The position numbers and the translations under genes are program-made. Positions 9,386-17,273 of a DNA stretch of 64,000 nucleotides are shown here, piece after piece. The notes beneath the pieces were generated by a model. The model made no database searches. It worked only from the letters and a program-made list of their open reading frames with translations, and was not told where the DNA came from. Each line of letters begins with the position of its first letter. Position 1 is the stretch's first letter. The DNA comes from Chryseobacterium sp. OV279. Lineage in GTDB: Bacteria; Bacteroidota; Bacteroidia; Flavobacteriales; Weeksellaceae. The stretch is from the NCBI RefSeq assembly GCF_900128945.1, contig NZ_FQUD01000004.1, forward strand, positions 310,001-374,000. The letters run 5' to 3'.

Positions 9386-9854
9386 ATATTCCCTTTTTCC
9401 CCTCCAGAATCATTTCTATCATTTTAATTTTTCTTTTCTCCCTAGTTTCCGGTTTCTTAGCTTCCTCAATCCAGCGGATATATTCTTTCCGGTGCGTATA
9501 GCTCATCTTGTCAAACAGGGCTTTCGCGTCAGAATTCTCATTAAAAACAGAAGCAATATCATCAGCAACTTCCACTGTTCTTTCCTCTTTATCTTCAATT
9601 AAGGAAACAGAAACCTCATCCCCGAAACTTTTCTCAAGTTGCTTTCGTACTTCTTGTGTTAGTCCTAAAATATGGCAGTCGGAATTCATTCTAACAAGGC
9701 TTCCGCGATACTCAACTTTACGGTCGAATGTTGCTTTAATTCTAATCTGTCCTTTTTTGCTGAACAGTTCCTCTGTAGAAAACGGAAACTCTACAAAAGC
9801 GGCGTTCATTTCACCGTTCTGCTGGATGATTGCTTTAAACTCTATCGGTTTCAT
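9384..9854 (-). CDS. YdeI/OmpD-associated family protein with DUF1905
   Basis: The start is chosen at ATG 9854 (MKPIEFKAI...), giving 156 residues; the open frame runs 14 codons further but that extension looks like A/T-rich leader. The N-terminal ~95 residues form the small DUF1905 beta barrel (VEFPFSTEELFSKKGQIRIK, VEYRGSLVRM). The C-terminal part is the YdeI/OmpD-associated helical domain (FDKMSYTHRKEYIRWIEEAKKPETR). This C-terminal family has been linked to bacteriocin or peptide tolerance in some bacteria, but its biochemical role is not established. It is a single gene between two terminators. Confidence 0.85.
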   Translation of the reverse strand: MKPIEFKAIIQQNGEMNAAFVEFPFSTEELFSKKGQIRIKATFDRKVEYRGSLVRMNSDCHILGLTQEVRKQLEKSFGDEVSVSLIEDKEERTVEVADDIASVFNENSDAKALFDKMSYTHRKEYIRWIEEAKKPETREKRKIKMIEMILEGKKGI

Positions 9855-9882
9855 AGGGAAAGATTTATAGTTCAAAAATAAA

Positions 9883-9910
9883 AAAACCGTGAACATACAT
9901 TCACGGTTTT
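9883..9910 (-). terminator. Terminator of the S46 peptidase gene
   Basis: A perfect 11-bp stem (9883-9893 with 9900-9910) and a 6-base loop. On the minus strand it is followed by a long T-rich run, as expected for the gene ending at 9930. Confidence 0.85.
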
Positions 9911-9929
9911 ATATTTAAATCAAAAAAGA

Positions 9930-12140
9930 TTATTTTTTGGTTTTTGTTTTCTTAGGCATTTGAGTAGTCCCGGAATTTTTAGTCTTGGTATCAGCAGGAG
10001 TGTTTTCTCCTCTTACAAGCTTTAATTCGTCAACTAATCTTCTTGCACCAGCGTATTTGTCGATAGTCCAAAGAACGAAACGTACATCTACGTTAATCGT
10101 TTTTTGCCACTCCTGTTCAAATACGATATCACCGCTTAATGCTTCGCTGTTTCCGTCGAATGCAATACCGATAAGGTTTCCGTCTCCATCAATTACCGGA
10201 GAACCAGAGTTACCTCCAGTAATGTCATTGTTCGAAAGGAAGTTGACAGGCATATATCCTGCAGCATCCGCATACTGTCCGAAATCTTTAAGGTTATAAA
10301 GATCGATCACTCTTTGTGGAAGGTCGAATTCTTCATCACCTTTCTTGTATTTTCCAACAAGACCAGTCATATCAGTATAATAGTTATCCGTAACACCGAA
10401 GTAGTTTCTGTCTTGTCTTACCGGAAGTTTATCTACCGTTCCGTATGTTAATCTCATCGTAGAGTTAGCATCCGGGTAGAATTTCTTCTCAGGCATAGCT
10501 TTCATTAATCCAGCTAAGAAAAGACGGTTGTTTTTGTTGAAGTTGTCATCAACTTTAGCATACTTCTCAGTGCTCATTTTTTGGTCAGCCACGATTCCGT
10601 TGGCAATTTTCCAAAGTGGATCAGCATCCAGTTTCAATGCATCCGGGTTCAGTAAGAAGTTTGTAGCAGAAGTCTTATTCGCGAAGATTGAAGAATAAGC
10701 TACGTTAGAAAGCGTTTTAGCATCCAATCCTAAAATAGTAGCAGAGGCCACTTCCTTGTTCTTTACTCTGGTTTGGTAAAGGTTGGCCATAGAAGCAAGC
10801 ATTTCTCCTTCCAGAGATGGATTGAAGTTTTCGTAAGCTCCTTTAAGTGCTGCTTCAGTCTTAGCTTTCATCGCAAGTCTTCCCTGCATATCCTGAGCAG
10901 CGTAAGCTTTAAGTGTAGATCCTACCTGTAGGGCAAGCGTAATATATTTTGCGTTTCTTGAGAACTGTGAAGCATAATTTCTTTCAACATTTCTCTCAGA
11001 AACCTGCTTGTAGTACGCTTCAATATCTTCTAAGATACCGTCATAAGCCGTATTTCCTGGCATTACAGACCATTTTCTGTAAGTATCCTCAATTTTTTGT
11101 TTGTCAGAGATCGTTCCGTTTTTCTCTACCGCATCGATAGTTCCCTGTCTGTTTTTCCAGTAGTTGGCTACAGAAGCATATTGAGACGCATAATTAAGCT
11201 GAGTCGCTTTATCTTTGTCCATATACTTCTTCATAACGTCCATAGCAAGTTTGGAAGCTTCTACCCAAGCCGGATAGTCTTTGCCTACCATCTGCTGAAT
11301 TCCGTAAGAAGTCAGGTAACGGTTGGTTCTTCCAGGGTATCCAAGGATCATTGAGAAGTCTCCAGGCTTGATTCCTTTAAGAGAAACCGGAAGGAAGTGC
11401 TTAGGCTTCAATGGAACGTTGCTTGGAGCAAATTCTGCAGGGTTTCCTGCTGCATCTCCATACACTCTGAATACGGTGAAGTCAGCCGTATGTCTTGGCC
11501 ATTCCCAGTTATCTGTATCACCTCCGAATTTTCCTAATGATGATGGTGGTGCACCTACCAGTCTGATGTCTTTGTAATCCTGGTAAACGAAATAGTAGAA
11601 TTCATTTCCGTTGAAGAAATCTCTTACCACTACTGTGTATTTTCCGTTTTCAGAGTTTTCAGTCTGGATAGCCTTTGTTTCAGCATCAATAACTGCTTTT
11701 CTCTCTGCCCCGGTCATATTGTTATTTAGCTTAGAATTGATTCTCTGCGTAGCATCATCCATTCTTACTAAAAATCTTACATAAAGATCTTTTGCATTAA
11801 ATTCATCCTTCTGCTTCATGGCCCAGAATCCGTTTTTCAGGTAATCTTTTTCAGGAGTAGAAGCAGCAGCTACAGCTCCGTAACCGCAGTGGTGGTTGGT
11901 GAAAATAAGTCCTTTATCAGAAACAATTTCCCCGGTACAGAACCCTCCGAAGCTCACGATAGCATCTTTTAAGCTTGAATTGTTTACCGAATAAATTTCT
12001 TCAGGTGTCAAATGCAGTCCTTCTTTTTGCATATCGACCCCGTTAAGTCTTTTGATGAGCATTAACAGCCACATCCCCTCATCCGCCCTCATCTGAGCAA
12101 AGCCCAATAAGAAAGTGAACAGTAGAAATAGTCTTTTCAT
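9930..12140 (-). CDS. S46 family dipeptidyl-peptidase, DPP7-type by specificity residue
   Basis: A 736-residue exported serine peptidase that removes dipeptides from peptide N-termini in the periplasm. A signal peptide ends near ...FAQMRA-D. The catalytic triad is visible: His84 in TNHHCGYG, Asp in DNWEWPRHTADF, and Ser645 in GGNSGSP. In characterised family members the residue 18 positions after the catalytic Ser sets P1 preference: Arg in DPP11 (acidic P1) and Gly in DPP7 (hydrophobic/broad P1). Here that residue is Gly663 (AFDGN), pointing to DPP7-like specificity. The final ~25 residues are an unusual Lys/Thr-rich tail. It is a single gene with its own terminator. The specificity call is inference from one residue and spacing. 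Confidence 0.92.
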   Translation of the reverse strand: MKRLFLLFTFLLGFAQMRADEGMWLLMLIKRLNGVDMQKEGLHLTPEEIYSVNNSSLKDAIVSFGGFCTGEIVSDKGLIFTNHHCGYGAVAAASTPEKDYLKNGFWAMKQKDEFNAKDLYVRFLVRMDDATQRINSKLNNNMTGAERKAVIDAETKAIQTENSENGKYTVVVRDFFNGNEFYYFVYQDYKDIRLVGAPPSSLGKFGGDTDNWEWPRHTADFTVFRVYGDAAGNPAEFAPSNVPLKPKHFLPVSLKGIKPGDFSMILGYPGRTNRYLTSYGIQQMVGKDYPAWVEASKLAMDVMKKYMDKDKATQLNYASQYASVANYWKNRQGTIDAVEKNGTISDKQKIEDTYRKWSVMPGNTAYDGILEDIEAYYKQVSERNVERNYASQFSRNAKYITLALQVGSTLKAYAAQDMQGRLAMKAKTEAALKGAYENFNPSLEGEMLASMANLYQTRVKNKEVASATILGLDAKTLSNVAYSSIFANKTSATNFLLNPDALKLDADPLWKIANGIVADQKMSTEKYAKVDDNFNKNNRLFLAGLMKAMPEKKFYPDANSTMRLTYGTVDKLPVRQDRNYFGVTDNYYTDMTGLVGKYKKGDEEFDLPQRVIDLYNLKDFGQYADAAGYMPVNFLSNNDITGGNSGSPVIDGDGNLIGIAFDGNSEALSGDIVFEQEWQKTINVDVRFVLWTIDKYAGARRLVDELKLVRGENTPADTKTKNSGTTQMPKKTKTKK

Positions 12141-12220
12141 TTTATAAAATAATTTTTGTGTCGCTAATTTACTAATTTTTACGATATTCTGTCCCGGAAT
12201 GGTATGAAAATGGAAGGATA

Positions 12221-12661
12221 ATGCGCATGAAAAAAATACTCCTATTATTTTTTGCCGTTTTACTTCTCGGAGCCATTGTCGGCTGCTCTGCTGTACCTGA
12301 AAAGAATCCGAGCCTTCAAAGGCAGTGGATGCTCGTTTCTTTCGGTCAGTTTTCCAAGGATGAATTGATCAGAAACAAGGCAGAAATCAATCTGACAGGG
12401 ACAATGGAGAAAGGAAGAATAAAAGGAAGTGCCCATATGGGATGCAACGGGATGTTCTTTACTTCTGAATTTAAAAGCGGAGGAAAAGTAAAGATTTCAG
12501 GAGTGGGAAGTACTATGAAAGCCTGCCAGAATATGGATCTCGAAACTGCATTTATTCAAAAGTTTGATAAGATGACCCAATATTCCGTAGAAGGACATTT
12601 TCTTACCTTATCGGATGACAGTGGAAATGTGATGAAATTTGTAGCCGCTGATTGGGACTAA
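12221..12661 (+). CDS. META-domain lipoprotein (HslJ-like)
   Basis: A 146-residue protein with a lipoprotein signal ending in GCS (AIVGC). The remainder fits one META domain: RQWMLVSFG at the start, the MGCNGMF core and the STMKACQNMD motif, then the LTLSDDSGNVMKF final strand. META proteins are small periplasmic or outer-membrane proteins linked to stress or antibiotic tolerance (HslJ in E. coli), without a known enzyme activity. It is divergent from the S46 peptidase gene and closed by a strong terminator. Confidence 0.88.
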   Translation: MRMKKILLLFFAVLLLGAIVGCSAVPEKNPSLQRQWMLVSFGQFSKDELIRNKAEINLTGTMEKGRIKGSAHMGCNGMFFTSEFKSGGKVKISGVGSTMKACQNMDLETAFIQKFDKMTQYSVEGHFLTLSDDSGNVMKFVAADWD

Positions 12662-12698
12662 AAGTATAGTCTTAGTCCGGTTAGGTGTAAAAATATAA

Positions 12699-12721
12699 AA
12701 AGTCCGCATTGAGCGGACTTT
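12699..12721. terminator. Bidirectional terminator
   Basis: A perfect 9-bp stem AAAGTCCGC / GCGGACTTT with loop ATTGA and T-rich flanks on both sides, between the convergent META-lipoprotein gene and the repeat-protein operon. Confidence 0.85.
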
Positions 12722-12744
12722 CTTTTTGAAATCGATTTTGGTTA

Positions 12745-13158
12745 TCAGTTTTTTGGGATTGTTTTTTTTATTTCTTCCAAAGTTGCGGTATTGGGCAAGC
12801 CCTGTACGCTTTTATTTGTGTTATTAGAAATCGGATGAGATGCCTGTCTGTTGGGAATTGAAGTTTTAAGTTCAGCGAGACTTACCGTATTGGGCAGTAA
12901 TTTCCCTGAATTATTGGATGGAGCAGCCTGAGCTTTTGTCTCCTGCTTTTTCACTTCCAGTCCCTGCTCCGAGGCCAGAGTGGTTACAGCCTGCTTTTTG
13001 GGAGCATTTTCCTGAGCTGCTTTGGCTACTTGAGTTTCCTGATCCCTGAGCTGTTTAACGACTTGGGCCTGATCTTCAGGTTCGGCAGCTTTCTTGTTTT
13101 CCTGAGCATAAACACTTACGCTTAATGCTGCGAATGCAATGATATATAGTGATTTCAT
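12745..13158 (-). CDS. Small secreted protein with duplicated LPNT...IP motif
   Basis: A 137-residue protein with a signal peptide (MKSLYIIAFAALSVSVYAQ). The middle is Gln/Lys/Ala-rich and probably disordered or coiled. The C-terminal half holds two copies of a ~16-residue unit, LPNTVSLAELKTSIPN (88-103) and LPNTATLEEIKKTIPK (121-136). I do not recognise a family. It is the last gene of a three-gene operon, six bases after the large repeat protein, so the two are likely made together; the repeated unit could be a short binding motif (inference). Confidence 0.75.
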   Translation of the reverse strand: MKSLYIIAFAALSVSVYAQENKKAAEPEDQAQVVKQLRDQETQVAKAAQENAPKKQAVTTLASEQGLEVKKQETKAQAAPSNNSGKLLPNTVSLAELKTSIPNRQASHPISNNTNKSVQGLPNTATLEEIKKTIPKN

Positions 13159-13164
13159 GATACT

Positions 13165-15714
13165 TTATTTAATGTTTACCAGTACTTTAATTTTACCAAC
13201 CGAATTTTGATCATAATCCTGAAGCGCTTTTCCGATCACCTGTCCTATTTTTACCTTTTTAGGATTCGCTTTCATGGCAGTTCCGGATAGGGAAGAGGTC
13301 ACCAAAAGATCTCCTCTCTTAATTTTCCCACCTTCAAGACATACTTTCGTCGGAATAACCCCAATGACTCCCATCGGAACTTTTCCAATTAATTCAGAAT
13401 CTATATTTTCTTCTGTTAAAAGAACACCCGGTTTTGTTGCATAAACTCCGGCAACAAGTGTAGAGTAGGGTTTTGATGATTTTTCTACGGTACGGTCAGA
13501 ATCTGTTGAGATAGTTAAAATATCGCCCGGCTCATAGTCTGAAGTATGCCCTTCCACATCAAATGCTTCTGCAACGTCAGCACCACTGTTTTGGGTTCCT
13601 CCGTTGAAGAATCCTTTGCCGGTTCTGTCTACACGGGCTACATTCGCGCTGTTCGTTTGCAGTATCGCAATATTTCCGCTTGGGCCCTGATGATTCAGTA
13701 ATAATACACTTCCTGTTCCCACATTGGTTACATGGACGGTAGGATTACCGTTGGCTGCATTGAAATTGGCAAATCTTCCAGCTCTTCCGACTCCGAAATT
13801 GGGCGTCCATCCATACACGGCATTTCCTGTTCCGTCTGCTGTTGCTTCAACACCATCTCCATTTTTACCGGCATTGGCAGTGATTCCGTTTCCGTTGCCT
13901 TCTGTTAAAGCTAATAGAGCAGGCCCATTTCCTGAAGCATTGGAAGCATAGAATAGTCCACCAAAACCACCTGTTCCGGATGATAAACCGTAAACACCGG
14001 CAGTTCCAAAATTGGCAAATTGTGAATTTACTTCTCCTTTTACAGCGGGAGAGGTGCCTGTTACGCGGTCAACCTTAAAGTTTCCGGCAGTACCGTTACC
14101 CACAGTGGTTACCGTTATGACATCGCTTGTATTCGTATCATTGAATATATTGAACTTCCCGGCACGGCCTGTTGCAAAAGTAGGGACCCATGCGTAAAGA
14201 GCATTTCCGGCACCGTCGATATTGGTTTCAACACCGTTTCCATCTTTACCGGCATTGGCTGTGATGGCATTTCCGTTTCCGTCAGTTAAAGAAATTAATG
14301 CGGCTCCGTTTCCGGAAGGATTGGATGCGTAGAATAATCCTGCACGGCCTCCTGTTCCTGAAGAAACGCCAAAAACAGCTGCGGCACCGAAGTTTCCGAA
14401 AATAGTGTTCACTTCACCTCTTACTGCTGCCCCAACACTGTTGGTATTGTCAACTAAGAAAGAAGCGGCATTACCCTGGGTATTATCCGGAATATTTCCG
14501 TTACCGTTGGTTTCCACTTCAAATACATTATTGAGTTCATTGGCTGCATTTAAATTTTCAAAACGTCCTGCACGTCCTTTACTGTTGTTTAATCCTACCT
14601 GTCCTAAAACCCCGACAGCCGTTCCGGTTGTATTGGTCGCGACAAAACCTCTTACCCCATAACCACCTCCATCATTTCTTCCTACTACGGCTCCGGCAAT
14701 ATCACTTGTGGTTCTTCCAACTACCGCTTCACCAGCTCCGTTATTATCCCCGATAATACCTGCTGAAGTTTGTGCACTGGTAATACCGTGTACCGCAAAT
14801 CCGCTTCCTGTTGAACTGAAAACCCCTGCACCGCTTCCTGATGAGGAAACATTGATAACGGTTCCGTTTCCAAGTGTATTGGCATTAAGGACATTATTAC
14901 TGTTGGCATTGTTGAAAATAGATATACTGGCTGCAATGCCATTGTTACTGGTAGCAGTAAGACCTGTTCCGGTATTACTGTTGGCATAGACACCTGTTCC
15001 CGCGCCTGATGAATTTCCATATACTCCAAGACCGGTAGGAGTAACTCCGTACACACCCCATCCGCTTCCGGCCTGGCTTCCCCAGATTCCTATTCCCAGT
15101 CCGCCGGTTCCGTTATTGATCCCTCTTACTGCACTGGAGAATCCTCCTGGTGTGGTGCTGTTTACAATTCCGCGTACCGGGGCAATACTGGAAGTCATTG
15201 TATTGTTGATCCCTTCCACAGAAGTTCCGTCGCCGTCATTGGTGAGCGAGAATAGAGTGGAGGCATTGTTTACGGTATTGGTGTAAGGAATGGCGAAGGT
15301 TCCACCAGTTCCACCTGCAGATTTGGCATATAGGGCATAAGGCACGCTTAATAACTGACTTGTCCCTGCTATGGTGTAGTTGGTACCACCGGCCGGATCG
15401 GTTTCAGTTTTTAAATAGTAGCTGCCTGAAGGCCAGTTGATGGTAGAAAATGTTCCGGAAAGCACCGTTCCTGTTCCTATTTCCATACTGATAAGTCCAT
15501 TCGCGTTGGTAAGTCCTGTTAATCTTTCAGAATAGACCAGTGTTCCGGCAGGAGAGCCCTGTAGCACACTTACTTTAACAGCGATATTTTGATTGACCAG
15601 AAGCTGGCCGGTTCCGTTTCTCATAATGGCCTGGTAGCTCATTTTTTCCGGAGCCTGCGCATGCCCCATAAAGAGGCCCAGCATGATCCCCAGCGATAGT
15701 AATATTTTTTTCAT
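13165..15714 (-). CDS. Large secreted Gly/Asn-rich repeat protein
   Basis: An 849-residue protein with a signal peptide (MKKILLSLGIMLGLFMGHAQA). The N-terminal ~130 residues (KMSYQAIMRNGTGQLLVNQ... SVPYALYAKSA) are a module widely seen at the front of Bacteroidota surface proteins. The middle is made of degenerate Gly/Asn/Val repeats. The clearest is a unit of roughly 115 residues present twice (about 455-575 and 580-690), each copy holding GLFYASN, ITANAGK and GRAGKF/GRAGRF. The C-terminal ~130 residues (YEPGDILTIS, VPMGVIGVIPTKVCLEG, RGDLLVTSSLSGTAM) resemble C-terminal chaperone/assembly domains of phage-fibre-like proteins. There is no T9SS domain in this protein, but the gene just upstream encodes one. 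The role is unknown; an extracellular fibrous protein is inferred. Confidence 0.8.
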   Translation of the reverse strand: MKKILLSLGIMLGLFMGHAQAPEKMSYQAIMRNGTGQLLVNQNIAVKVSVLQGSPAGTLVYSERLTGLTNANGLISMEIGTGTVLSGTFSTINWPSGSYYLKTETDPAGGTNYTIAGTSQLLSVPYALYAKSAGGTGGTFAIPYTNTVNNASTLFSLTNDGDGTSVEGINNTMTSSIAPVRGIVNSTTPGGFSSAVRGINNGTGGLGIGIWGSQAGSGWGVYGVTPTGLGVYGNSSGAGTGVYANSNTGTGLTATSNNGIAASISIFNNANSNNVLNANTLGNGTVINVSSSGSGAGVFSSTGSGFAVHGITSAQTSAGIIGDNNGAGEAVVGRTTSDIAGAVVGRNDGGGYGVRGFVATNTTGTAVGVLGQVGLNNSKGRAGRFENLNAANELNNVFEVETNGNGNIPDNTQGNAASFLVDNTNSVGAAVRGEVNTIFGNFGAAAVFGVSSGTGGRAGLFYASNPSGNGAALISLTDGNGNAITANAGKDGNGVETNIDGAGNALYAWVPTFATGRAGKFNIFNDTNTSDVITVTTVGNGTAGNFKVDRVTGTSPAVKGEVNSQFANFGTAGVYGLSSGTGGFGGLFYASNASGNGPALLALTEGNGNGITANAGKNGDGVEATADGTGNAVYGWTPNFGVGRAGRFANFNAANGNPTVHVTNVGTGSVLLLNHQGPSGNIAILQTNSANVARVDRTGKGFFNGGTQNSGADVAEAFDVEGHTSDYEPGDILTISTDSDRTVEKSSKPYSTLVAGVYATKPGVLLTEENIDSELIGKVPMGVIGVIPTKVCLEGGKIKRGDLLVTSSLSGTAMKANPKKVKIGQVIGKALQDYDQNSVGKIKVLVNIK

Positions 15715-15718
15715 GGCG

Positions 15719-16201
15719 TTATTTTTTGATGACTTTAAATGTTTTTAGGTTTTCCCCGCTCTGATTGATCCGGATAATGTATACTGCCGAAGGAAGAGAG
15801 GAAAAATCGAGTTCGGATTTTGACTGTGAGATCATGTCCTTTTTGATCAACTTGCCCTGAGCATCGAACACCTGGTATTCGGATCCTTTGTAGGGAGCTG
15901 AATTAAAATCGATGTACAGATAATCTCTCACAGGATTAGGATAGAGTAAAATGCCGTCTTGCTTTGATGCGGTTTCACTGGCAGAAAGTGTCGTGATTTC
16001 GTAGGCCTGCTGTACCCCTTCTGTTACCTGGGAACTGGCTCCCTTGTACAGGTAAGTGGTTTGGCCGACACTGTAAGAAACCGAGCCGTTGCTTCCTGAT
16101 GCATTTGTTCCCGTAGCCAGCACCACAGATTGGGCGTGTAATATACTGACGGTAAAGGAGAACAGGATGAGAAAGAAGCAGTGAATAGATGTTCTTTTCA
16201 T
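15719..16201 (-). CDS. Short T9SS type A sorting-domain protein
   Basis: 160 residues: a signal peptide ending ...ILHAQS, a ~50-residue middle (GSNGSVSYSVGQTTYLYKG) common in flavobacterial T9SS proteins, and a complete type A sorting domain (LLYPNPVRDYLYIDF, YQVFDAQGKLIKK, LPSAVYIIRI, ending FKVIKK). It is predicted to be exported to the cell surface by T9SS. It is the first gene of the operon, four bases before the large repeat protein, and probably acts with it. It has almost no cargo domain of its own. Confidence 0.88.
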   Translation of the reverse strand: MKRTSIHCFFLILFSFTVSILHAQSVVLATGTNASGSNGSVSYSVGQTTYLYKGASSQVTEGVQQAYEITTLSASETASKQDGILLYPNPVRDYLYIDFNSAPYKGSEYQVFDAQGKLIKKDMISQSKSELDFSSLPSAVYIIRINQSGENLKTFKVIKK

Positions 16202-16261
16202 GTAAATAGTTTTGTGGTTATTAATTGGTTTTCCAAGTTTTCAATTGAAAATTTGTAGACA

Positions 16262-16269
16262 CTAAATTA
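16262..16269 (-). promoter_or_regulatory. Possible weak -7 element of the secreted repeat-protein operon
   Basis: On the minus strand it reads TAATTTAG, one base off TAnnTTTG, 61 bases before the ATG at 16201. No TTG is found at the right distance upstream, as might be expected for an activator-dependent promoter. Confidence 0.35.
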
Positions 16270-16301
16270 CCACATATCACAACCGGATAAGAGGAAAATA
16301 G

Positions 16302-16330
16302 ACTAACGGTAAAAAAAATCGACCAACGGC
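16302..16330 (-). promoter_or_regulatory. Putative LytTR operator (two 9-bp direct repeats)
   Basis: On the minus strand the two half-sites are GCCGTTGGT (16330-16322) and ACCGTTAGT (16310-16302), 20 bases apart. The general LytTR half-site consensus is [TA][AC][CA]GTTN[AG][TC]; they match at 8/9 and 9/9 positions, and the near two-turn spacing is close to known tandem sites (usually 21-22 bases). The site lies 32-60 bases upstream of the candidate -7 and directly downstream of a LytTR regulator gene. Confidence 0.5.
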
Positions 16331-16361
16331 ACTTTGTCACAAAAATGTTGGTATTCAGAGA

Positions 16362-17069
16362 TTAAGGATCGAGAAAAGAGAGGCTGTCTTTATAGGTTCT
16401 GCCTATAGGAAGCTTGATTTGATGGATCAGTTCAATTTCATGGCTGTTTTTTCCACGGATGAAATGACGGGGAACGGCATAGCTGCGGTGTATCCTTACA
16501 AAAGAGTCGAAAAAACTTTTATGGAGCAGATTACCCAGAGAATCCAGGATGCAGTGTTTCTTATCATAAGTGATGAGCCGGGTGTAATCTTTTAAGGCTT
16601 CAAGGTAAAGGATGTCGGTAAGTTTGACTTGAGAGACATGGCTGCCTTCTTTTATTTTAATACAGTTTTCACCGAGAAGGGCATCGAAGCAGTCGCATTT
16701 TTCCTTCGTTTCAAAAAAATGGAAAACTTTTTCCATTGCCGTGTGGAAACGTTCCGGTTTAAGAGGTTTGGTGACGAAGTCCAGTACATCGAGTTCAAAA
16801 GCTTCTGCGGCCATTTCTGTGTGGGAACTTACGAAGATGCAGGCTGGGATTTTAGAGGCCAGCTTTCTGAAATCCAGTCCGCTCATGCCGGAGAGTCGTG
16901 TTTCGCAGATCAGAAGGTCTATCGGGAATTCCAGATAAGGAACAGCCTTTTCCGCCGAATTAAAAGACGCAATAATTTCTATATTGTCATATTGTCTGAT
17001 GTGATGCTGAAGAACCAGTCTGTCCAGTTCATCATCATCAATGATCATACAGTTAATACGCGTAATCAT
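16362..17069 (-). CDS. LytTR-family response regulator with Glu in place of the phospho-Asp
   Basis: 235 residues: receiver domain (~5-120) followed by a LytTR DNA-binding domain (~130-235, with VKLTDILYLEALKDYTRL and FVRIHRSYAV). The acidic pocket (DDDE, 11-14) and the conserved Ser and Lys (VSSHTE, VTKPLKP) are present. The residue aligned with the phosphorylated Asp is Glu56 (codon GAA at 16904-16902, in LLICETRLSGMSG). Glu at this position often mimics the phosphorylated state, so the protein may be constitutively active or respond to another signal (inference). No histidine kinase gene is adjacent. A LytTR-like operator (16302-16330) lies just beyond its 3' end, suggesting control of the downstream secreted-protein operon. 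Confidence 0.88.
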   Translation of the reverse strand: MITRINCMIIDDDELDRLVLQHHIRQYDNIEIIASFNSAEKAVPYLEFPIDLLICETRLSGMSGLDFRKLASKIPACIFVSSHTEMAAEAFELDVLDFVTKPLKPERFHTAMEKVFHFFETKEKCDCFDALLGENCIKIKEGSHVSQVKLTDILYLEALKDYTRLITYDKKHCILDSLGNLLHKSFFDSFVRIHRSYAVPRHFIRGKNSHEIELIHQIKLPIGRTYKDSLSFLDP

Positions 17070-17215
17070 GATTTTGGTGTTAGTTTTTATAAGATTTATA
17101 ATTTTTTATGTTTATTAATTATAAATCAGCTTTATAAAGGTATTAATTTTTCGCAAAAGAAAGGTATTGTAAACTTAAATTAACATTAAAATATAGGGAA
17201 TACTCAAAAATGATT

Positions 17216-17246
17216 TTGTTTTTTTTCCTGAAAATTGGTATCTTGT
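17216..17246 (+). promoter_or_regulatory. Candidate promoter of hflX
   Basis: TTG at 17216-17218 and TATCTTGT at 17239-17246 with a 20-base spacer. The -7 element is imperfect. It would put transcription start ~20 bases before the ATG at 17274. Confidence 0.35.
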
Positions 17247-17273
17247 GAAAATCACAAACATAGACAGAAATTA

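Noticed and set aside
13700..14400. Insertion sequence suspected from the direct DNA repeat
   Set aside because: The repeat is coding and in frame within one protein; it is protein-domain duplication, not a mobile element.
14708..14989. 93-codon plus-strand open frame within the large repeat-protein gene
   Set aside because: Pro/Leu/Val-rich shadow of the Gly-rich repeat on the opposite strand.
16629..17183. 184-codon plus-strand open frame
   Set aside because: Antisense to the LytTR regulator, whose two domains are unmistakable.
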